Shown here in pieces: positions 34,836 through 39,087 of a stretch of DNA of 39,087 nucleotides. The DNA is taken from contig JAAVFV010000027.1 in NCBI GenBank assembly GCA_014800525.1, forward strand, positions 1 to 39,087, in the 5' to 3' direction. Position numbers and translations under genes: made by a program. The notes under the pieces are model-generated. The model saw only the letters and a program-made list of their open reading frames with translations, was not told the origin of the DNA and did not search any database. The first letter of the stretch is position 1, and each line of letters opens with the position of its first letter. This DNA is from Bacteroidales bacterium (GTDB lineage Bacteria > Bacteroidota > Bacteroidia > Bacteroidales > Muribaculaceae).

Positions 34836-34866
34836 TTGTACGAATTTATGATATTATTTATATTTG
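34836..34866 (+). promoter_or_regulatory. Promoter of the TPR-protein gene
   Basis: TTG at 34836-34838, 20 bases, then a perfect TATATTTG at 34859-34866. It abuts the right end of the palindromic element, which could have delivered or altered this promoter. Confidence 0.75.
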
Positions 34867-34880
34867 CCGACAGAATGCTT

Positions 34881-34913
34881 CCCCTATATCCTGATACTGT
34901 CAAGATATAGGGG
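34881..34913 (+). other. 10-bp leader hairpin of the TPR-protein gene
   Basis: CCCCTATATC (34881-34890) pairs perfectly with GATATAGGGG (34904-34913) around a 13-base loop. It lies in the predicted 5' leader, 27 bases before the ATG. There is no T-run, so it is not a terminator. GACAG (34869-34873) could also pair with CTGTC inside the loop, so two alternative folds are possible. Confidence 0.6.
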
Positions 34914-34940
34914 CTCCGTTAACCCAAAATCTCCCACATC

Positions 34941-36269
34941 ATGAACGATCAGGAATTACGCACCTTCATTTCCAATGGTGTCGATGCCGCCAAAGGTGGT
35001 GAGGCGCTGAATGTATATAATGCCGTGTTGCCTTATCATGAGGCCGGGCATGTGGCTGAATCGAGCCATTATGCCTTCGGCTGGATAATATATTATGCCT
35101 TGCATCAGGCCCCGAAAGCTGAGATCGAGGGAAGAAAGCGAATGCTTGCGCAATATCTGAAACTCCATACCCCACGGCCGCATAAACTCCACTCGATGAT
35201 TCTTACCGAGGCCATCCGGCTCTATAAGGATGCGGCAGATGTGGCGTTCAGGGCTCGTAGTTCGAAAGGTCAGCGGCCTGTCAGCTTCTCCATCATTCGT
35301 TTTTTAAAGCTATGGGATCCGGCCAATCTCCGTGAGGGCGACTGGCGGAGGAAGACTGTGGAGGATAAGGACCTGTCGTCGACCGTGGAGAAGCTCATCA
35401 CAATCTGTGTCGATGAATTGAAGGGTGAGCGTTCGGCCCTCAACGGCGATCAATTGATACCGATTATAGACCGGGCTTGTGAGATGTTTCCGGATTCAGC
35501 CAATCTTCTGGCGCAGCGGGCCACGCTCCATCGACTGAACGGCCATAAGGAGGAGAGCGCGGCTTTGGTGAGGAAGGCATTGCTGTTGGCTCCCGGTAAG
35601 GGATTCCTATGGGCTGATCTGGTGGCATCGCTCGATCTCAAGGATAATCCGCGCCTTCATGTAGCGATGCTGGCCAAGGCCCTGTGGGGACCGGGCCCGG
35701 AGCATATGAAAGGTAGGATACGGCTGGCTCTGGCGGAGGTATGGTGCCGGTATGAATCCTATGCGCGGGCGTTATGGGAACTGACCACGGTAAAGGATGT
35801 TTACGAACCGTTAGGATGGCATCTCCCTTCGGAGTATGACCGATTGATGGAAAAGATTCCCGAGGATCTTGATGTGTCGGATCCCACGGATGCGTATGTG
35901 CGGCTGATGCCATTGGCTGATGAAGAGCTGTATTGTCATCTGCCGGAGATAGTGGTGCGGAAGACGTTCCATAAGGTTCCGACGCGAGAGGAGGTGAAAC
36001 GCTTCAAGTCCTACATCGAGCCTTGTATAGCCTGGCGCTTGAATGATGATGCAGGAAATGCCTACTGGATCCAGCCGCATCGGTTTGATCTCGATCCTGA
36101 GATGCCCATAGGCTCGGTATTCACCATCCGGGTCCACAAGGGCCGGTGTGTAAAGCTCCGGCCCGGGGCCGACCCGAACCCCGGCCCGGCTAAAGATTCC
36201 GGAGCAGGTAAAGATTCCGGTACGAGTAAGGATACAGGGATAGGGGACGGACATCAGCCCGGGAAATGA
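34941..36269 (+). CDS. TPR protein with C-terminal OB-like region (possible DUF7017/TOTE-associated)
   Basis: 442 residues, no signal peptide or membrane helix, so cytoplasmic. The N-terminal half has HYAFGWIIYYAL, LKLHTPRPHKLHSMILTEAI and SIIRFLKLWDPANLREGDW, which remind me of the TPR-type N-terminal region named DUF7017 and linked to so-called TOTE conflict systems; this is memory, not a search. TPR-like units run from about 175 to 300. Residues about 345-410 (YIEPCIAWRLNDDAGNAYWI, GSVFTIRVHKGRCVKLRPG) look like a small beta-barrel of S1/cold-shock type. The end is a Lys-Asp-Ser-Gly-rich tail coded by an 18-base repeat. No nuclease, helicase or primase partner is next to it. Function unknown. 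Confidence 0.7.
   Translation: MNDQELRTFISNGVDAAKGGEALNVYNAVLPYHEAGHVAESSHYAFGWIIYYALHQAPKAEIEGRKRMLAQYLKLHTPRPHKLHSMILTEAIRLYKDAADVAFRARSSKGQRPVSFSIIRFLKLWDPANLREGDWRRKTVEDKDLSSTVEKLITICVDELKGERSALNGDQLIPIIDRACEMFPDSANLLAQRATLHRLNGHKEESAALVRKALLLAPGKGFLWADLVASLDLKDNPRLHVAMLAKALWGPGPEHMKGRIRLALAEVWCRYESYARALWELTTVKDVYEPLGWHLPSEYDRLMEKIPEDLDVSDPTDAYVRLMPLADEELYCHLPEIVVRKTFHKVPTREEVKRFKSYIEPCIAWRLNDDAGNAYWIQPHRFDLDPEMPIGSVFTIRVHKGRCVKLRPGADPNPGPAKDSGAGKDSGTSKDTGIGDGHQPGK
36191..36244 (+). repeat. Three 18-bp tandem repeats in the 3' end of the TPR gene
   Basis: Units at 36191-36208, 36209-36226 and 36227-36244 begin TAAAGATTCCGG or a near match and code for a repeating KDSG/KDTG hexapeptide. 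The repeat stays in frame, so copy-number change would only alter the tail length. Confidence 0.8.
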
Positions 36270-36368
36270 ATCCGGAAAAATTAGGATTGGATATTAACTA
36301 CCTAACTGGATTTGAGAGGGGGTAGGGACAAGAAAAATCCATAAAAGGGATGAAAACCCGATAATGAT

Positions 36369-36399
36369 TTTGGTAAATGGAAAAAAATCATTAACTTTG
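36369..36399 (+). promoter_or_regulatory. Promoter of the tRNA gene
   Basis: TTTG at 36369-36372, 19 bases, then a perfect TAACTTTG at 36392-36399. It lies 30 bases before the tRNA. Confidence 0.78.
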
Positions 36400-36429
36400 C
36401 AGAAAGAATAAAAGGCCGGAGGCTTTTTA

Positions 36430-36503
36430 GGTCCTATAGCTCAGTTGGTTAGAGCACCTGACTCATAATCAGGGAGTCCTTGGTTCAAGCCCAAGTGGGA
36501 CCA
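36430..36503 (+). tRNA. tRNA with CAT anticodon (Met, possibly Ile2)
   Basis: 74 bases fold into a full cloverleaf: a 7-bp acceptor stem (36430-36436 with 36496-36502), the D arm with AGCTCAGTTGGTTAGAGC, the anticodon loop CTCATAA giving CAT, and the T loop GGTTCAAGCCC. The 3' CCA is not coded. I favour elongator Met because of its likeness to E. coli tRNA-Met in the D arm. A CAT tRNA-Ile read as AUA after lysidine modification cannot be ruled out. Its 3' end may be the integration site of the element that follows. Confidence 0.92.
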
Positions 36504-36516
36504 CAAATTGGAAATC

Positions 36517-36556
36517 AAGCAGTTACACTTCCAAGTGTAGCTGCTTTTTCTTTTCT
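36517..36556 (+). terminator. Terminator after the tRNA
   Basis: AAGCAGTTACACTT (36517-36530) pairs with AAGTGTAGCTGCTT (36533-36546) with one wobble, followed by TTTCTTTTC. It starts 13 bases after the tRNA. If the element is inserted in the tRNA end, this terminator is carried by the element. Confidence 0.88.
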
Positions 36557-36641
36557 TTGAACACAAATTTGAACACAACTCCGACTCAACTCTATTTCAC
36601 CCTCCTCTGCCACCACCTGTGTTCATAATTTTGTGTTCAAA
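36556..36641. repeat. Four TGAACACA boxes, two in each orientation
   Basis: TTTGAACACAA stands at 36556-36566 and 36568-36578 (direct), and TGTGTTCA at 36618-36625 and 36632-36639 (inverted). The spacing is 12 and 14 bases. Such paired boxes near the end of an element resemble arm-type binding sites for an integrase or excisionase. This is inference. Confidence 0.5.
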
Positions 36642-36906
36642 TGATAACTTAACGCAATCTCTACTTTCAATCTAATTCCACTACCCGTTGCCCCTGATTA
36701 CCGGCTATTTTCTATCCAAAATAAGATAGTAATCCGATTTACGGTTCAGATATTACCTAACAACCACTGATACCACTCAAAATTTTTGGGTGGTATTTAT
36801 ATTATCGCTAATAATCAAAGATTTACAAAGATATTTTATTTAAGTCACCACCTCCTTACCACTCATTACCAGGAGTAATTTTGCAGTGTCGACAGCAATC
36901 AAAATT

Positions 36907-36925
36907 AATCCCCGGCGCCGGGATT
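36907..36925. promoter_or_regulatory. GC-rich palindrome before the HTH gene
   Basis: A perfect 12-base palindrome CCCGGCGCCGGG (36911-36922) is extended by AAT/ATT with one bulged C. It ends 25 bases before the start of the DUF3853-like gene, where an operator bound by that protein would be expected. Confidence 0.5.
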
Positions 36926-36950
36926 GACAACTCAAAAATTATTCCTTAAT

Positions 36951-37262
36951 ATGAAGATTGAAAATCTATTGAACAAGCCCCTGTGGCAAATGACAGGCGA
37001 GGAATTCATATTCCTCTCGAAGTCAGCAACGAGTGACAGTGCTCCCCGGCAGCCTGAGGTTACGGTGGATGACTCCTCTCCAAAATATGTATATGGACTC
37101 TCCGGCATAGCTCAGTTGTTCGGATGCTGCATACCGACAGCCAACCGTATCAAGAAAAGCGGAAAGATCGACAAGGCGATAAAGCAGATCGGACGCAAGA
37201 TAATAGTGGATGCAGAGCTTGCCCTTGAACTTGCTGGACACAAAACCGGAGGCAGAAGATGA
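36951..37262 (+). CDS. DUF3853-like helix-turn-helix protein of the mobile element
   Basis: 103 residues from the ATG at 36951; an upstream TTG at 36924 would overlap the palindrome, so I did not use it. The N-terminus NLLNKPLWQMTGEEFIFL and then YVYGLSGIAQLFGCCIPTANRIKKSGKIDKAIKQIGRKIIVDAELALEL are typical of the small HTH/excisionase-like proteins (DUF3853) found before the RepA-like gene in Bacteroides elements. The helix-turn-helix lies at about 52-75. It probably controls excision or replication of the element. The stop overlaps the next start by 4 bases (ATGA). Confidence 0.87.
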   Translation: MKIENLLNKPLWQMTGEEFIFLSKSATSDSAPRQPEVTVDDSSPKYVYGLSGIAQLFGCCIPTANRIKKSGKIDKAIKQIGRKIIVDAELALELAGHKTGGRR

Positions 37263-38335
37263 TGGACGAACGCAGAACTCCGATGCTCACAGCCGAGGCT
37301 GCCATCCAAATGTGGCACGCCTCACGGCTGAGCGTCACAAAGACTTATGAGATGTCACCGGAAATAATCAAGGCTAATGATTCAGTTATTGGAACACTCG
37401 GCAATTTCAGTGCCTCAATCGGAAAAGCAAAGAGCAAAAAGACCTTCAACGTATCGGCGATTGTGGCCGCAGCACTTATGAACGACACTGTGCTGAGATA
37501 TACTGCATCACTTCCTGATGACAAACGACGTGTGCTTTATGTAGATACCGAGCAGAGTTCATATCATTGTCAGAAGGTGATAAAGCGCATACTGCGCATG
37601 TGCGGTCTACCTGAAGACAAAGACCATGAGAATCTGGAGTTTCTTGCCCTGCGCAAGTATTCTCCTGAGGAACGGATTGAGATAACCCGTCAGGCTATCT
37701 ACAATCTCTCTGATGTCGGTCTCGTAATCATCGATGGCATACGTGATTTTGTGTATGACATAAACAGCCCGAGCGAATCCACCAAGATAATCACACTGCT
37801 TATGCAATGGACTGACGAAAGGCAGATCCATATACATGCTATACTCCACCAGAACAAGGGCGATGAAAACGCAAGAGGCCATATCGGCACGGAACTTAAC
37901 AACAAGGCTGAGACAGTGCTGCTTGTAGAGAAGGACTCGCAGAACCATGACATAAGCTGTGTGAAAAGCGTCCATATCCGCGCTATGGATTTTGAGCCTT
38001 TTGCATTCCGTATCAATAGCGAGGCTCTTCCTGAACTGCTGGACGGTTATGTGATCGGCAATAGGGAAGGAAGCAAATCCAAACGGCAGAAATTTGACCC
38101 TTACGCCGATATATCGGAACAGCATCACCGGATTGCCCTTGAAACCGCTTTTTCCAAGCAACCGACCTACGGCTATAATGAATTAACAGAAGCCCTTAAG
38201 GAGGCATACGCGCTTATCGGCATTCGTCTCAGCAACAATAAGGCCTCTGACCTTATATCAATGCTGAAATGCAAGCGGATGATTGTGCAGAACAGTTCAA
38301 GAAAGTATTCTTACAACCCGGACTTCGTATATTAG
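37259..38335 (+). CDS. RepA-like AAA/RecA-fold ATPase of the mobile element
   Basis: 358 residues. A P-loop-like SIGKAKSKKTFNVSAI lies near residues 52-67. Its form GKAKSKKT has Lys where a classic Walker A has the second Gly, which I recall as usual in this Bacteroidetes group. RVLYVDTEQSS (about 91-101) and Walker B GLVIIDGIRDFV (about 155-166) follow, then HAILHQNK and GHIGTELNNKAETV typical of the RepA/RecA-like hexameric ATPases. The C-terminal third is a winged-helix-like region. It should load or drive DNA unwinding when the element replicates after excision. It is translationally coupled to the HTH gene. Confidence 0.85.
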   Translation: MMDERRTPMLTAEAAIQMWHASRLSVTKTYEMSPEIIKANDSVIGTLGNFSASIGKAKSKKTFNVSAIVAAALMNDTVLRYTASLPDDKRRVLYVDTEQSSYHCQKVIKRILRMCGLPEDKDHENLEFLALRKYSPEERIEITRQAIYNLSDVGLVIIDGIRDFVYDINSPSESTKIITLLMQWTDERQIHIHAILHQNKGDENARGHIGTELNNKAETVLLVEKDSQNHDISCVKSVHIRAMDFEPFAFRINSEALPELLDGYVIGNREGSKSKRQKFDPYADISEQHHRIALETAFSKQPTYGYNELTEALKEAYALIGIRLSNNKASDLISMLKCKRMIVQNSSRKYSYNPDFVY

Positions 38336-38731
38336 CCGACAGCTTTAATTTATTTCGGGAGGCGTATATTATGGGGTAAACCAAAGTATAAGGACAATTA
38401 AGGGTGACTGCGGTCTATGGTAGCCGGGAAACTGACAGGGCTTGCCCTTGTTATAGCCCACTATAACTACTCCGCTTCGCTCCCGTAGTTGTGGGCTCTC
38501 CCGAGGGGCTTAAGACTCTGCCCTAAGAACCCGCAATGGCTCTGCCCTTGACCCGGTCTGGGCGTTTCACCCCCGACACCCCCGAGCAGGAAGTGACCCT
38601 CTCCCTGCACCCTCCGCTTAGGGCATTCATCCCTAAGAACCCATCGTCAGGAGTGACCTTCTCCCGACACCCTCCGCTCAGACCCTTCGTCTGAGAACCC
38701 GCGATTTTGAAACACCCACCGCTAAAGACTT
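38336..38731 (+). other. Non-coding, hairpin-rich region, candidate origin of transfer
   Basis: 396 bases without a credible gene. A two-part hairpin lies at 38455-38497 (AGCCCAC/GTGGGCT enclosing AACTAC/GTAGTT). Then follow two imperfect direct repeats (about 38586-38642 and 38645-38700) with the same order: a first stem, ACCCTCCGCT, a second stem, and AGAACCC. Placement just before a relaxase gene suits an oriT or a structured leader. Confidence 0.5.
38586..38700 (+). repeat. Two direct repeats with conserved hairpins
   Basis: Repeat 1 has stems GCAGG/CCTGC and CTTAGGG/CCCTAAG (38617-38623 with 38631-38637). Repeat 2 has GTCAGG/CCCGAC and CTCAGAC/GTCTGAG (38677-38683 with 38689-38695). The stems differ in sequence yet still pair. 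A third, weaker copy of the end motif CCCTAAGAACCC is at 38521-38532. Confidence 0.75.
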
Positions 38732-39087
38732 ATGAAGACAGGAATAAAGTTCAAGCCCTGCAATGTAGGCACTGCCGAGGCGCACAACCGCCGCGACAGT
38801 GCCTACTGCGAGGCGGTTGCCCGAAAGTTCGGGCACACATACTTCTGGGATGAGTTCCGCCATCTCAACCTGAGTTGGCGCAACCAATCCTACACCAAGC
38901 CGCTGCCCGAGCTTTTTGAGGATATGAAAGTCCTCGTCAAGCAAAAGACCGGAAGAGCCATGCAGTGCAAGCCCGTAGAGACAACCGACCGCAAGACAGG
39001 CAAGAAAAAGACGCGCTCCGGCTGTTCAGCCATCCGCGAGGGTTGCCCTCCGATTAAGCCGGACACACGGATCGAAGATTTCGCACC
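38732..39087 (+). CDS. Relaxase/mobilization protein, N-terminal part (gene continues past the window)
   Basis: Translated by hand from the ATG at 38732; 118 codons without a stop up to the window end. It begins MKTGIKFKPCNVGTAEAHNRR and continues with LTW-like LNLSWRNQSY, KTGRAMQCK and SGCSAIREGCPPIKPDTRIEDF. This order fits, from memory, the N-terminus of the plasmid-recombination/MobV-like relaxases of Bacteroides mobilizable elements. The HxH metal motif expected further on is outside the window. Such proteins nick at oriT and lead the strand into the recipient during conjugation with a helper element. Confidence 0.75.
   Translation, partial: MKTGIKFKPCNVGTAEAHNRRDSAYCEAVARKFGHTYFWDEFRHLNLSWRNQSYTKPLPELFEDMKVLVKQKTGRAMQCKPVETTDRKTGKKKTRSGCSAIREGCPPIKPDTRIEDFA

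Larger units (their letters stand above)
36504..39087 (+). mobile_element. Left part of an integrated mobilizable element (runs off the window)
   Basis: From the tRNA onwards the genes change to a set known from Bacteroidetes mobilizable elements: a DUF3853-like HTH protein, a RepA-like ATPase, a structured non-coding region and a relaxase-like protein. The place next to a tRNA 3' end is typical for tyrosine-recombinase insertion. No integrase lies between the tRNA and the first element gene, so it should be at the far end, beyond the window. The exact left border is not determined. 36557-36950 holds short repeats and a palindrome but no gene. Confidence 0.72.

Noticed and set aside
34881-34913. 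Terminator reading of the leader hairpin
   Set aside because: There is no T-run on either side and it lies after a strong promoter, so a leader structure is more likely.
36504-36950. An integrase gene between the tRNA and the HTH gene
   Set aside because: No reading frame of useful length or tyrosine recombinase motif is present there on either strand.
38678-38944. An 88-residue minus-strand frame
   Set aside because: It is antisense to the start of the relaxase gene and overlaps the hairpin repeats. The plus-strand frame is the recognisable one.

Overview
The window looks like a chromosomal segment of a Bacteroidales bacterium of about 50% GC. A Muribaculaceae-type gut commensal is my best guess, not a proven assignment. 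The reasons are a complete PorP/GldK-L-M-N type IX secretion (T9SS) gene block plus a PorT-like gene, a T9SS-type C-terminal sorting domain on a predicted surface protein, Bacteroidetes promoters of the form TTG-N19/20-TAnnTTTG, A-rich rather than Shine-Dalgarno start regions, and a Bacteroidetes-type mobilizable element beside a tRNA gene.

Layout. 1-160: end of an rRNA operon (3' part of 5S rRNA and two back-to-back terminators), then a GC-rich degenerate tandem repeat. 390-6460: a GLUG-repeat surface protein with a T9SS tail, followed 23 bases later by a 1431-residue protein with two GH13 (alpha-amylase) catalytic domains and starch-binding-like modules, then a terminator. 6511-7730: a family 2 glycosyltransferase and a 55-residue 2[4Fe-4S] ferredoxin. 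7801-13775: dut, a TPR protein, a DUF4292-like protein, an EnvC-type coiled-coil/LytM protein and a FemAB/GNAT-like acyltransferase, tightly spaced. 13738-24634 (minus): PorT-like and PorP-like proteins, gldK, gldL, gldM, gldN, two family 2 glycosyltransferases and a polytopic membrane protein. 24716-27547 (plus): dgt and a TPM-domain/zinc-ribbon protein. 27565-30976 (minus): pyrE, a SRPBCC protein, a Rieske-like lipoprotein and a LysE-type exporter with a large extra domain. 31033-34517 (minus): MATE transporter, prmC, recX, comF. 34647-36269: a TPR protein with its own promoter. 36369-39087: tRNA with CAT anticodon, followed by the start of an integrated mobilizable element (HTH protein, RepA-like ATPase, structured non-coding region, relaxase-like gene running off the end).

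How parts fit. The GLUG protein is a likely client of the T9SS encoded in the same window, and its neighbour digests starch or related alpha-glucans. The GtrB-like transferase and the multi-pass protein behind gldN could form a lipid-linked sugar transfer pair.

The least explained signal is a pair of about 190-bp elements with terminal inverted repeats (23691-23886 and 34647-34834). They align without gaps over their first 105 bases when one is inverted. They share a central hairpin at the identical offset, with two compensatory base-pair changes. Both sit in the same orientation upstream of a gene. They look like members of a dispersed palindromic or MITE-like family, possibly with a structured transcript. 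The second notable signal is the repeated hairpin region (38455-38700) before the relaxase gene, a candidate origin of transfer.
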